Part shown: positions 37,340 through 47,293 of the stretch, piece after piece | How the letters are laid out: each line of letters opens with the position of its first letter | How positions within the stretch are numbered: position 1 is the stretch's first letter | Origin: Streptomyces sp. NBRC 110035 | GTDB lineage: Bacteria; Actinomycetota; Actinomycetes; Streptomycetales; Streptomycetaceae | Length of the DNA: 64,000 nt | Direction of reading: 5' to 3' | NCBI RefSeq assembly: GCF_000829695.1 | Contig: NZ_BBNN01000025.1 | Coordinates: forward strand, 124,001-188,000 | Notes under the pieces: model-generated | Seen by the model: the letters and a program-made list of their open reading frames with translations, nothing else | What the model was told of the DNA's origin: nothing | The model's database searches: none | Made by a program: the position numbers and the translations under genes

Positions 37340-38624
37340 GGCCACGAACAATCCGCGCCAGCTGCGGCAGAAGACATGCGGCTGCCCGGCCTGCATGGAG
37401 AAGTACCCGCCCCAGCAGCACGGCGAGCGCCGACCGCGCCGGGACTGCATCGGCTCCTGGCAGGCCCGCTACCGCGACCCCGCCGGGAAGCAGAAGGCCA
37501 GGAACTTCCCCCTCAAAGAGGGTGGGAAGAAGGCCGCGGAGGCGTTCCTCGACGAGACCCGTACCGCTGTCCGGCAGCGCACCTACCGAGACCCCGAGCG
37601 CGGCAAGATCCGGCTCGGCGCCTGGTGGGACGACTTCTGGGAGGTCGAGGGGAAGAAGGGGGCGATCAGGACCCGCAACCGCAAGCTCAGCGTCTGGCGG
37701 GCCCACGTCGAACCGAAGTGGTCCGGCTACCGCCTGATCGACCTGGAGTACATGGCCCTACAGAAGTGGCTCACCCAGGACGTGAAGGGCCACCGCACCC
37801 AGAACCAGGTGAAGCAGCTGCTTGTCGCGCTCCTGGACGCCGCCATCAAGGACGGCGAGCGGATCAGTGTGAACCCGGCCAAGCACCTGGAGGTCACGGC
37901 GCCGCGGCGGGCCAAGCACCCCGACGATCTGGCGCCTCCAACGCGGGCCCAGTACGCGCTCATTCACGCAGCCCTGCCCCAGTACTACCAGCGGATCCTG
38001 CGCGACTTCGCCTACGAGACGGGCCTGAGGCCGGGCGAGTACGCAGGCCTCCGCCTGCACTGCGTCGACGAGGAGCGGATGGTCGCGCACATCAAGGAGA
38101 TCCTCGTCTCCGACGACGGGCGACTGTGCCGGCAGGAGGCGCCCAAGACCGAGGCGGGCTTCCGCACGGTGGCGCTGACACCGACGGCGCTCGAGGCCAT
38201 CCGCTGGATGAAGGAGAAGTGGAAGCCGAAGGCGACCCGGTCTGCGATCGGCGACGACCCCTACGACCTCCATGCCGAGGAGCTCGTGTTCCGAGGGCCT
38301 CGAGGCGGCGCGCTGAACACCAACAATCTCCAGCGCCCGTGGAAGCGGGCGATCGTCCAGGCCGGCGTGGCCCGCAAGGTGAAGAACACGGAGAGCGGGA
38401 AGTGGGAGTGGTGGCCGCGGCTGTACGAGTACCGCCACGACGTCGCGAGCCGCCTCCACCACGCCGGCGTCGCCGAGGTCGACACCCAGGCGCACCTCGG
38501 ACAGAAGCGCGGCGGGAAGGTCACCTGGATCTACACCCACGGCAGCGAGGACGCGCAGGAGCGGGTGCGCAACGCGCTCACCGGCGGCGGGGAGGAGGGA
38601 AGTGGACTCCGTGCCGTTCAGTGA
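37329..38624 (+). CDS. int: Tyrosine integrase
   Basis: GGGAGG precedes ATG 37329. The 431 residues have a cysteine-containing N-terminus (TCGCPACMEKYPP), an SAM-like core-binding domain (about 90-170) and a C-terminal catalytic domain. Its active-site residues include R in ETGLRPGEYAG near 235, YRHDVASRL near 370, HLGQKRGG near 388 and the nucleophile Tyr in WIYTHGS near 401. Box II reads YEYRH instead of the more usual HxxRH, so the first His is replaced. It ends 155 bases before the tRNA-derived attR. Confidence 0.93.
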   Translation: MPRRATNNPRQLRQKTCGCPACMEKYPPQQHGERRPRRDCIGSWQARYRDPAGKQKARNFPLKEGGKKAAEAFLDETRTAVRQRTYRDPERGKIRLGAWWDDFWEVEGKKGAIRTRNRKLSVWRAHVEPKWSGYRLIDLEYMALQKWLTQDVKGHRTQNQVKQLLVALLDAAIKDGERISVNPAKHLEVTAPRRAKHPDDLAPPTRAQYALIHAALPQYYQRILRDFAYETGLRPGEYAGLRLHCVDEERMVAHIKEILVSDDGRLCRQEAPKTEAGFRTVALTPTALEAIRWMKEKWKPKATRSAIGDDPYDLHAEELVFRGPRGGALNTNNLQRPWKRAIVQAGVARKVKNTESGKWEWWPRLYEYRHDVASRLHHAGVAEVDTQAHLGQKRGGKVTWIYTHGSEDAQERVRNALTGGGEEGSGLRAVQ

Positions 38625-38664
38625 TCGCCTACGGCAGGAATCCGCGAAGAATCCACACGCACCC

Positions 38665-38760
38665 CTCGGGATCACTCGGAACCACACGGAACCACCGGCC
38701 TTACAGCGCGTAAAGCAAGTCGGGACCGCTCGGGACCACTCGGAACCACCCGGAACCGCT
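38665..38760. repeat. Two 32-base direct repeats between integrase and attR (candidate arm sites)
   Basis: The stretch 38665-38696 is repeated at 38729-38760 with only four mismatches; both contain CACTCGGAACCAC. A partial third copy (GGGACCGCTCGGGACC) begins at 38722. Their place between int and the core site fits arm-type integrase binding sites. Confidence 0.65.
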
Positions 38761-38778
38761 AGCCAGGGCGAACGAAGG

Positions 38779-38823
38779 CCTTACAAGCAGGATGTCGGCG
38801 GTTCGAAACCGTCCGCGCCCACC
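38779..38823 (+). other. attR: duplicated 3' half of tRNA-Val(UAC)
   Basis: GCCTTACAA (anticodon loop with UAC) is followed by the anticodon 3' stem GCAGG, a 5-base variable loop and a T-arm GGCGG-TTCGAAA-CCGTC. Then come CGCGCCC, discriminator A and CC. The matching 5' half is absent, so this is the tRNA 3' end left by integration. The intact tRNA gene should lie at attL, left of the window. The T-stem pairs with one G-T wobble. Confidence 0.88.
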
Positions 38824-38828
38824 GGGAA

Positions 38829-38860
38829 CAGGGCCCTTCGGAACTTCTCCGAGGGCCCTG
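38829..38860 (+). terminator. Native terminator of the tRNA-Val gene
   Basis: CAGGGCCCT (38829-38837) pairs with AGGGCCCTG (38852-38860); CGGA (38839-38842) pairs with TCCG (38848-38851) inside it, with one bulged T and a 5-base loop. It follows the tRNA fragment at once and marks the start of host chromosome. Confidence 0.75.
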
Positions 38861-38898
38861 TGCCGTTCGTGCCGGGGACGCCCCCCACGGGGGTGCCC

Positions 38899-39252
38899 CT
38901 ACGGAAACGGCTCCCTTTCACCAGGCGGTGTCCCGTGCGTGTGCTTCAGCCGGGAGCGGGCCTGGACGCGGTCGGCGCCGGCCAGGTCCGCCCAGTACCG
39001 GTGGGTGCTGACGAACACCACCAGCTCGTGCTCCCGGCGCCGGAGCTTCTCCACCTCGGCCTGCTCGTCGTCCGTCCAGCCGGGTGAGGCGGGGCGCTCC
39101 ACCAGGCGCCAGCCGGTGTCGTCGCTGAACCCGTCGAGCGGCTCCACCGACCAGGGAAGCCGTCTCAACAGGGCCGACAGCTCTGCCTGGACCTGACGAA
39201 GCTCCTCCTGACCGGCGAGGAGGTCACGGGGAAAGTCATAGGTCGCAGCCAC
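38899..39252 (-). CDS. Conserved hypothetical protein (117 aa)
   Basis: This is the first chromosomal gene after attR. The protein begins MAATYDFPRDLLAGQEELRQ and is helical with RLPWSVEPLDGFSDDTGWRL in the middle, typical of a small conserved Streptomyces protein. No domain of known function is visible. Confidence 0.65.
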   Translation of the reverse strand: MAATYDFPRDLLAGQEELRQVQAELSALLRRLPWSVEPLDGFSDDTGWRLVERPASPGWTDDEQAEVEKLRRREHELVVFVSTHRYWADLAGADRVQARSRLKHTHGTPPGEREPFP

Positions 39253-39390
39253 GCGTTAATGATACGCCTGTTCGATTTTGGGTGGCGAGTCAACTCGGGG
39301 TCCCCTCACCCGGTTCACCCGGTCGGGCACGTCCCGGGCCGCGGTCGTCCGGCATGGCTCCCAAGGCCCCTCCGGGGCGAGACTGGGGGC

Positions 39391-39627
39391 ATGTGCCGGA
39401 GTATCAAGACCCTGCGTCCGCCCGCGTTGTCCGAGGAGGCCACCGAAGACGAGATCAGGGCCGCGGCCCTGCAGTACGTGAGGAAGGTGTCCGGCTTCCG
39501 GGCGCCGGCCGCCCACAACCGTGAGGTCTTCGACCGGGCCGTGGACGCGGTCGCCGAGGCCACGGCCGACCTGCTGGACGGCCTGGAGGTGCGCGGCGCG
39601 CGCACGAGCACGAGCGTGGCGCGGTAG
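39391..39627 (+). CDS. DUF2277 protein (78 aa)
   Basis: The start MCRSIKTLRPPALSEEATED is the signature of the DUF2277 family, a small actinobacterial protein of unknown function. An ATG further upstream at 39259 is in frame, but the conserved start is at 39391. It is divergent from the preceding gene. Confidence 0.85.
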   Translation: MCRSIKTLRPPALSEEATEDEIRAAALQYVRKVSGFRAPAAHNREVFDRAVDAVAEATADLLDGLEVRGARTSTSVAR

Positions 39628-39669
39628 GCGGGGCGGCGGGTGGTGCAGAGGGCGGGGCCGGTGCCCGCG

Positions 39670-40296
39670 TTACGACGCCTCCGCCGGCTGTACGACGACG
39701 CCCGCGCCGGACATCGGCCGCCTGCGCATCAGGTAGGCCGCCCCCGCACCCGCCCCGAACAGCGCGGCGACCGACACCGCGGTGGCGAGCCAGGTCGCGC
39801 CCAGCCAGTGGGCGCCGAGGTAGCCGAGGGCCACGCTGTAGGCGGCCCAGGACAGGCCGGCCAGTGCCGACCAGGGCAGGAAGTCGCGGGCCCGGCGCCG
39901 GGCGGCTCCCGCGCCGAGCGAGACCAGCGAGCGGCCGGCCGGGGCGAAACGGGCGAGGACGACCAGACCTCCGCCGCCCCGGGCCAGCGCGGCGCCGAGA
40001 CGTTCCTGCGCGCCGGTCAGCCGGCGGGACCGGGCGAGCGCCCGGTCCAGGCGGTCGCCGCCGCGCCAGGCGAGACGGTAGGCGACCAGGTCGCCCAGGA
40101 CGGAGGCGGTGGCCGCGCACAGCGTCAGGATCAGGATGTCGGGCAGGTCGGTCGCGGTGCCCGCGGCGGCGGCCGTGGCCGCGGCGATCACGAGGACCCC
40201 GCTCGGCAGCAGCGGCAGGAACACGTCGAGCAGGACCGAGAGGGCCACCACCGCATAGACCCATGGGCTGCCGATCAGCGACCCGAAACTCTCCAC
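39670..40296 (-). CDS. DedA/VTT-type membrane protein (208 aa)
   Basis: GGGGAG precedes GTG 40296. The protein has several hydrophobic segments (WVYAVVALSVLLDVFLPLLP, VLVIAAATAAAAG). It also has the DedA-like motif around RFAPAGRSLVSLGAGAARRR (typically F-x-R-x2-P-x-R-x3). DedA proteins are inner-membrane lipid scramblase/flippase-like. The N-terminus is as expected for the family. Confidence 0.8.
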   Translation of the reverse strand: MESFGSLIGSPWVYAVVALSVLLDVFLPLLPSGVLVIAAATAAAAGTATDLPDILILTLCAATASVLGDLVAYRLAWRGGDRLDRALARSRRLTGAQERLGAALARGGGGLVVLARFAPAGRSLVSLGAGAARRRARDFLPWSALAGLSWAAYSVALGYLGAHWLGATWLATAVSVAALFGAGAGAAYLMRRRPMSGAGVVVQPAEAS

Positions 40297-40495
40297 CCGA
40301 ACTCCCCGTTGCTCCCCCGTCGGCCAGACCGTGCCGCGGTAGCGCGGGGGGAGCGGCAGGAGAATGACCGTTGACAGTGACTGAGAGTACGCCGGGCAGA
40401 TGACGGAAAGGTCACGGAGGATTCGTGTGGGCGGCACCGGGAGTTCGCCCTCCCCTGTGGCCTCCCCTCGCGAACTCCCTTTCCCGCAAAGGGCA

Positions 40496-40532
40496 GTGCC
40501 CTCCCCGAGGCGTGAGGACCGGGGGAGGGCAC
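40496..40532 (-). terminator. Terminator of the DoxX gene
   Basis: GTGCCCTCCCC (40496-40506) pairs with GGGGAGGGCAC (40522-40532), 30 bases after the DoxX stop. Confidence 0.65.
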
Positions 40533-40561
40533 CGCGGGGGCGGGGTGGGGTCTGCGGAGGG

Positions 40562-41020
40562 TCAGGCCGTGACCGGGGCCCGTTCGGCCGCGTGCTGTTC
40601 CACGGTCCGTGTCCGGGTGCGGCGGGTGAACAGGCGGTCCAGGCCGAAGGCGCCGGAGCCGGTGAACACCAGCAGGAACATGGCCCAGCAGTACATGGCC
40701 GCGCCCTCGCCGTTGTTCTGGATCGGCCACAGGGCCTGGGGCTGGTGCACCTTGAAGTAGGCGTAGGCCATCGCGCCCGACGATATGAACGCGGCGGCAC
40801 GGGTGCCCAGTCCGAGCAGGACGAGGCCGCCGCCGACGAGCTCGATCACCGCCGCGTACCAGTTGGGCCAGGCACCGGTCTCGGCGGTGCCGCCGCTGCC
40901 GTCCGTGCCGCCGAGCACGCCGAACAGGGCGACGGCGCCGTGGCAGGCGAAGAGCAGGCCGACGACGATGCGGAAGAGGCCGAGGACGTATGGCTGGGCG
41001 CTGTCGAGGCGTCCGGACAT
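40562..41020 (-). CDS. DoxX-family membrane protein (152 aa)
   Basis: AAGGAG precedes ATG 41020. Four hydrophobic segments fit DoxX (YVLGLFRIVVGLLFACHGAV, YAAVIELVGGGLVLLGLG, and two more). DoxX proteins are small membrane proteins linked with redox/thiol functions. The promoter region upstream includes the AT-rich repeat at 41088-41113. Confidence 0.85.
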   Translation of the reverse strand: MSGRLDSAQPYVLGLFRIVVGLLFACHGAVALFGVLGGTDGSGGTAETGAWPNWYAAVIELVGGGLVLLGLGTRAAAFISSGAMAYAYFKVHQPQALWPIQNNGEGAAMYCWAMFLLVFTGSGAFGLDRLFTRRTRTRTVEQHAAERAPVTA

Positions 41021-41087
41021 GTGGGGGGTCTCCTTCGGTAGGCCGGTCCGGGGCGGGAACCGAGTCGAGAAACCACGGTAGGTGCCC

Positions 41088-41113
41088 CCAATTTATACTT
41101 TCAAGTTCAACAT
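41088..41113. promoter_or_regulatory. AT-rich island with direct repeat upstream of the DoxX gene
   Basis: AATTTATACTTTCAAGTTCAAC is the most AT-rich short stretch of this part and contains TTCAA-G-TTCAA. It lies about 70-90 bases before the DoxX start, so it is probably a promoter/operator, perhaps for a MarR/HxlR-type regulator encoded elsewhere. Confidence 0.45.
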
Positions 41114-41254
41114 TCGGCCACGAGGTGCCGTGGAAACGGAAGTCCGGCCGCCCGCCGCCGCACGTGAGCGCGCCCCGCTCCCCGCCCCGGCGCTCGAAGA
41201 CGTGACCGAATACACCCCCAACGCCACAGCGGGCTCACAGGTTCGCCCCCCGTC

Positions 41255-42964
<1,710 letters not shown>

Positions 42965-43053
42965 GGTGGTGATCCCTTCCTCCGTCGACCCGTACGGTAC
43001 GGAACGACGGAGGGGTACGGGGGATCTTCGGCCCGTCGTGGCGTACCGCGGGG

Positions 43054-43698
43054 TCAGCAGCTCGCGAGGTGGCCCTGCAGGGCGGACTTCTCGGCCGGGT
43101 CGACCGACAGGCCGTAGTAGTACTTCACCTGCACCCAGGCGCGGACGTAGGTGCAGCGGTAGGCCGTGCGGGACGGCATCCACTCGGCGGGGTCCTTGTC
43201 GCCCTTGGACTGGTTGACGTTGTCGGTGACCGCGAGCAGTTGCGGGCGGGTCAGGTCGTTGGCGAAGGACTGGCGTCGCGACGTGGTCCAGGAACCGGCG
43301 CCGGAGTCCCAGGCCTCGGCGAGCGGGACGAGATGGTCGATGTCGACGTCGGAGGCGGCGGACCAGGTGGCACCGTCGAACGGGGAGTACCAACTGCCGC
43401 TGGTGGCCGCGCAGGAGGAGTTGGTGACGACGTTCGTGCCGTCGCGCTTGAGGACCGTCTCGCGGGTGTTGCAGGTGCCGCTGACGGTGATCCAGTGGGG
43501 GAAGAGGTCGCGGTGGTAGCCGGTGCGGTTTTCCGCGGACACGGTGAGGGAGGCGAGGTAGGTGCGGGCGGTGGAGGCGCTGACCGGGGTGGGGAGGGCG
43601 GCGGAGGCGCTCGGGCCGTTGAGTACTCCGGCGGAGGCGATGAGTCCGGTGAGCGCCGCGACTATGCCCAGACGTCGACGCGCGTAGAACTTCGGCAT
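43054..43698 (-). CDS. Secreted HNH (DUF1524-type) nuclease (214 aa)
   Basis: GGAG precedes ATG 43698. The signal peptide (MPKFYARRRLGIVAALTGLI...) ends near SASA at 33. The catalytic part has DVDIDHLVPLAEAWDSGAGS and RPQLLAVTDNVNQSKGDKDP, the H and N/D elements of the beta-beta-alpha metal nuclease, and two cysteine pairs. It is typical of Streptomyces extracellular HNH proteins. Confidence 0.88.
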   Translation of the reverse strand: MPKFYARRRLGIVAALTGLIASAGVLNGPSASAALPTPVSASTARTYLASLTVSAENRTGYHRDLFPHWITVSGTCNTRETVLKRDGTNVVTNSSCAATSGSWYSPFDGATWSAASDVDIDHLVPLAEAWDSGAGSWTTSRRQSFANDLTRPQLLAVTDNVNQSKGDKDPAEWMPSRTAYRCTYVRAWVQVKYYYGLSVDPAEKSALQGHLASC

Positions 43699-43970
43699 GC
43701 GAACTCCCTTGTGGGGTGGGGCCGTTGGAGTGCGAGCAAGGGGAATGCTCGCCTCGCGGCGTTACGGGGAGGAGTGGACCCGGTGAGAAGTTAATGACGT
43801 GTGCATGGCGTGTCTGGGCATGATGCGGTGCCGATGCGGTGCGGATGTCGTGCGGGCGTGGCGCTTCCGCGCGAGCCCCGCAGGGGCGGACGGGGCGCGA
43901 AGGGCCGTGCGGGTCCGCGCGGAAGTGGGCGTACGGGTGCTCGGGCCGGCCTCGCGTACGATGGACGGCG
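43699..43970. other. Intergenic region before the manganese riboswitch
   Basis: I see no gene. It holds the leader of the HNH gene on the minus strand. On the + strand TACGAT at 43957-43962 would place a transcript start at the riboswitch 5' end, but the -35 region is weak. Confidence 0.4.
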
Positions 43971-44085
43971 CAGAGGGGGAGTAGCCCTTCGCCGGACCGT
44001 CGACATACTGCTCGGCCCGTCTGAGCCGGCGCCCGGAGGCAGGTCCCGTACAGGGGCCGGCCGGCGAGACCCTCGGCAAGCAGTG
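43971..44085 (+). ncRNA. yybP-ykoY manganese riboswitch
   Basis: GAGGGGGAGTAGCCC near 43973 starts the element, followed by CCGGACCGTCGACATACTG. Later GAGACC (44066-44071) and CGGCAAG (44074-44080) complete the conserved core of the yybP-ykoY class. A CCCGTGCCCC/GTACGGG hairpin further on could be the expression platform. It precedes a TMEM165/GDT1 gene, a standard partner of this riboswitch. Confidence 0.85.
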
Positions 44086-44200
44086 CACCGCCCGTGCCCC
44101 TCGGTACGGGCGCCATGTGTGCTGCCGTGCCGAGGCGTCCCGTGGACACGCAGGACACGCGCAGACTCTCGGCGGGGCAGCCCCGGCCGATCGAGGAACC

Positions 44201-44782
44201 TTGATCAACCTGACCGTGACGGCCGTCGTGTTCGGCGTCGTCTTCCTCGCCGAACTGCCGGACAAGACCGCGCTCGCCGGCCTCGTCCTCGGCACCCGCT
44301 ACCGGGCCTCCTACGTCTTCGCCGGCGTCGCCGCCGCCTTCGCCGTGCACGTCGCGCTCGCGGTGGCGGCGGGCAGTGTGCTCACCCTGCTGCCGCAGCA
44401 GCTCGTGCACGCGATCACGGGCGTGCTCTTCCTGGGCGGCGCGGCGATGCTGCTGTTCAGGAAGGACGAGGACGACGAGGAGATCCGCAAGCCGGAGAAC
44501 CAGTCCTTCTGGAAGGTGTCCGGGGCGGGCTTCATGCTCATCCTGGTCGCCGAGTTCGGCGATCTCACCCAGATCATGACGGCCAACCTCGCCGCCCGTT
44601 ACGACGATCCGCTCTCGGTCGGCCTGGGCGCGGTGCTGGCGCTGTGGGCGGTGGCCGGGCTGGGCATCGTCGGCGGAAAGGCCCTGATGAAGAGGGTGCC
44701 GCTGAAGCTGATCACCCGGATGGCGGCGCTGCTGATGCTGGGGCTCGGCGTGTGGAGCCTGGGGGAGGCGGTGACCGGCTGA
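44201..44782 (+). CDS. TMEM165/GDT1 (UPF0016) manganese exporter-type protein (193 aa)
   Basis: TTG 44201 follows GAGGA; it is the only start that fits the family start. The protein has six hydrophobic segments in two repeats, each with the family motif E-x-G-D-[KR]-[TS]. Here these are LAELPDKTALAGLVLG (with ELPDKT) and VAEFGDLTQIMTANLA (EFGDLT). These proteins export manganese in bacteria. Mn control by the upstream riboswitch fits well. Confidence 0.9.
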   Translation: MINLTVTAVVFGVVFLAELPDKTALAGLVLGTRYRASYVFAGVAAAFAVHVALAVAAGSVLTLLPQQLVHAITGVLFLGGAAMLLFRKDEDDEEIRKPENQSFWKVSGAGFMLILVAEFGDLTQIMTANLAARYDDPLSVGLGAVLALWAVAGLGIVGGKALMKRVPLKLITRMAALLMLGLGVWSLGEAVTG

Positions 44783-44890
44783 GCGGGGCGGGCCGACGGG
44801 TGGCGGACGGGTGGTGGCGGACCGGGCGGTGGACCGGGCGGGGTGAACGGCGGGTCGGCCGCCCGGCTGGTTCCGTGGCCGGTTCCGTCG

Positions 44891-44920
44891 GCGGCTGCGG
44901 CTGCGGCTGCGGTTGCGGGG
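44891..44920. repeat. Short GCGGCT tandem repeat
   Basis: Three GCGGCT units are followed by GCGGTT and GCGGGG in the 44783-45083 gap. This gap holds no gene that I can support. Confidence 0.5.
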
Positions 44921-45083
44921 ACGGGGCGACGGTGCGGCCAACGCTCCGTGAACGGTTGGCGGAGGTGCTGGCGGGAGGCCGGGGTTGTTTTGTATCGTGG
45001 ATGAACAAAGTGGCTCCCGCCCGTTTTCCCTGACCGGCGGGCGGGGCCGCCTTGTCCTCCCTTCCCGTGCTTTGGAGCTGCCG

Positions 45084-45767
45084 ATGACAGCCACCGCCGT
45101 CCTCACCGCCCGTGCCCTCCTGCTGGACATGGACGGCACCCTCGTCAACTCGGACGCCTCGGTCGAGCGCGTCTGGCGGCGCTGGGCCGAGCGGAACGGG
45201 CTCGACGGGGACGAGGTCATGAAGGTCGTGCACGGGCGGCAGGGCTACGCCTCGATGGCGCTGCTGCTGCCGAACCGGCCCATGGAACAGAACCACGCCG
45301 ACAACGCGCGCATGCTCGCCGAGGAGACCGCGGACACCGAGGGTGTCGTCGCGATACCGGGCGCCCATGACTTCCTCGCCGCCCTCGACGGCGTGCCGCA
45401 CGCCCTGGTGACCTCCGCGGACGTCGCCCTGTCCACGGCACGGATGGCCGCCGCCGGACTGGAGCAGCCCCGGGTACGGGTGACCGCCGAGTCGGTGGGC
45501 GCGAGCAAGCCCGACCCCGAGGGCTTCCTCAAGGGCGCGGCGGAACTGGGCGTCGCCCCGGCCGACTGCGTGGTCTTCGAGGACTCCGGGGCGGGGATCG
45601 CCGCGGGGCGCGCGGCCGGCATGCGCGTCGTCGGCGTCGGCCCGCGCGCCGGATTCCACGACCCGGACGTGGTCGTACGCGACCTGACCCGGGTGCGGGT
45701 GGAGCGCGGTGCGGACGGGACGGTCCTGCTGCACATCACGGAACCCGGGCACGCGGCGGGCCGGTAG
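45084..45767 (+). CDS. HAD-family sugar-phosphatase (227 aa)
   Basis: GGAG precedes ATG 45084. HAD motifs are clear: DMDGTLVNSD near 16 (I), HALVTSADVALS near 112 (II), ESVGASKPDPEGFL (III) and VVFEDSGAGIAAGRAAG (IV). This is the layout of beta-phosphoglucomutase/sugar-phosphatase type proteins such as YfbT or DOG phosphatases. The substrate cannot be decided. Confidence 0.85.
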   Translation: MTATAVLTARALLLDMDGTLVNSDASVERVWRRWAERNGLDGDEVMKVVHGRQGYASMALLLPNRPMEQNHADNARMLAEETADTEGVVAIPGAHDFLAALDGVPHALVTSADVALSTARMAAAGLEQPRVRVTAESVGASKPDPEGFLKGAAELGVAPADCVVFEDSGAGIAAGRAAGMRVVGVGPRAGFHDPDVVVRDLTRVRVERGADGTVLLHITEPGHAAGR

Positions 45768-45803
45768 GTCCGGCCTGTCCGGGGCCGGGTCCACCGGCCC
45801 GCC
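45755..45803. terminator. Bidirectional hairpin between convergent genes
   Basis: GGCGGGCCGGT (45755-45765) pairs with ACCGGCCCGCC (45793-45803), spanning the end of the HAD gene and the gap before the facing gene's stop. Confidence 0.6.
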
Positions 45804-45806
45804 GCG

Positions 45807-47132
45807 TCAGAGGTCCTGGGTCTCGGACTCCAGCCGGGTGCGGGTCTCCGGTCCGTACACGCCCAGCTCGTCACCGCGGATGCCCCGTGACCACTGGTAA
45901 TTGCGGAGGGCGCCCTCCGTGTCACGGTCGAACCGGCCGTTGACCTCGTCGTTGTACAGGTACACCTTGCTCAGGCGCTCCTGGAGCGCGGCGACCTCCG
46001 GCCCCCGGTCGCCGCGCTTCAGCGTGGGACCGGTGGCGTCGCCGCCGTCCAGCTCCTCCGCGTCCTCGGGGGCGTCGGCCGACGGGACGGTGGTCGGGGT
46101 CGCGGACGGCTCCGGCTCGTCCGACGGGGCCGCCGGAGTGCTCGCCTCCGCGGACTCGGAGCCCGACGGCGACGCCGACGGGCTCGCGCTCCCGGACGGC
46201 GTGGCCGAGGCCGACGCCGGGGCGGACGCCTCCGGTGAGCCGGACGCGCTCGTGACCGGTGCCGCCGAGGGCGCGTCGTCCGGCGCGTCCGGCACACCCG
46301 CCCGTACGTCGTCCGCCGACGCGCCGTCCCGGGACGGCGTCTCGTAGGCGAACAGCCCGCTCGCCCACCCGGCGGCCCCGATCACCGCCACCACGGTCCC
46401 GGCGGCCACGAGCAGCGCGGTGCGGCGACGGCGGCCACCGCCGGGGGGAGCGGCGTCGCCGACGGCCGGAAGCGGGGGCGTGGCCGGGCCTGCGGGTGGG
46501 CCCGCGGCGGTGGGCACCGTCCTGAGGGGGCGGGTGGAGTCGAACAGATGCAGGTCGGTCGCGCTCGGCTCGGTCGTGGGCGGTGCGAGAGGTGCGGCGA
46601 GGGGCGCGGGCCGGGAGTCCGGGGCCGTAGGGGCCCCGGCGGTGCCGGGTGCGGCGAGCGTGTCGGGGGTGACGGCGCGCAGTTGCACGGTGGCGTCCGC
46701 GGCCGGCCCCGGCGCGCCGGGCGCCGTCTGCCCGGCCCGGGCGGTCCGCTCGCTCTGCTCCGCCCGGCCGGCCCGGGCCGCGGGCGTGCCCTGCCCGTTC
46801 GGCTCGTCCGGGGTGCGGGCCTCCTCGGCTCCCTGCCCGGCCTCCCGCTCCGGAGCGCGGCCTCCGTCCGGCGCGCCGCCGTCCTCCGGTGCCGCGTTCG
46901 GCGTACTCGCCGCCCCTGCCCCTGCTTCCGTCTCCGCCGCCGTGGTGCCGTCGTCGAGTTCGACGTACGGGCGGATGCGGAGCGGAGTGAAGTCCTCCGC
47001 CTGAGCCGCCTGCGCCGTCCGGGCGTCGCGGAGGGCTTCGGACGCGCGCAGAGTGCAGGCGCAGGAAGGGGTGTTGTCCCTGTTCCTGGGCGTACCGCAT
47101 TCCGGGCACGGGGTGCCCGTCGAATCGTTCAC
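45807..47132 (-). CDS. Membrane protein with C-terminal peptidoglycan-binding domain (441 aa)
   Basis: The N-terminus has a zinc ribbon (CPECGTPRNRDNTPSCAC at about 9-26). A long Pro/Ala/Glu-rich cytoplasmic region follows, then one membrane helix near 240 (ALLVAAGTVVAVIGAAGWAS). Next is a Ser/Pro/Ala-rich wall-spanning linker. A PG_binding_1 domain (about 375-438: LKRGDRGPEVAALQERLSKV, then FDRDTEGALRNYQWSRG) closes it. It is probably anchored with the domain outside. Confidence 0.85.
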   Translation of the reverse strand: MNDSTGTPCPECGTPRNRDNTPSCACTLRASEALRDARTAQAAQAEDFTPLRIRPYVELDDGTTAAETEAGAGAASTPNAAPEDGGAPDGGRAPEREAGQGAEEARTPDEPNGQGTPAARAGRAEQSERTARAGQTAPGAPGPAADATVQLRAVTPDTLAAPGTAGAPTAPDSRPAPLAAPLAPPTTEPSATDLHLFDSTRPLRTVPTAAGPPAGPATPPLPAVGDAAPPGGGRRRRTALLVAAGTVVAVIGAAGWASGLFAYETPSRDGASADDVRAGVPDAPDDAPSAAPVTSASGSPEASAPASASATPSGSASPSASPSGSESAEASTPAAPSDEPEPSATPTTVPSADAPEDAEELDGGDATGPTLKRGDRGPEVAALQERLSKVYLYNDEVNGRFDRDTEGALRNYQWSRGIRGDELGVYGPETRTRLESETQDL

Positions 47133-47293
47133 GCGTAGTCCCTCCCCTCGCGATCTCCAGAGATTATGCAGATCTTCTCCACCACTCCGACGCGCCCGCC
47201 CCCGGAACGCGGTCTTCCGGAAGGACTCAACAGGCCATAACCGGTCACACCGATCACGATGGACCGTGGAATCGAGAACCTGTGGAGGTGGTC

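Noticed and set aside
44891..44920. GCGGCT repeat as a CRISPR or iteron array
   Set aside because: Only three exact 6-base units without spacers; simple sequence.
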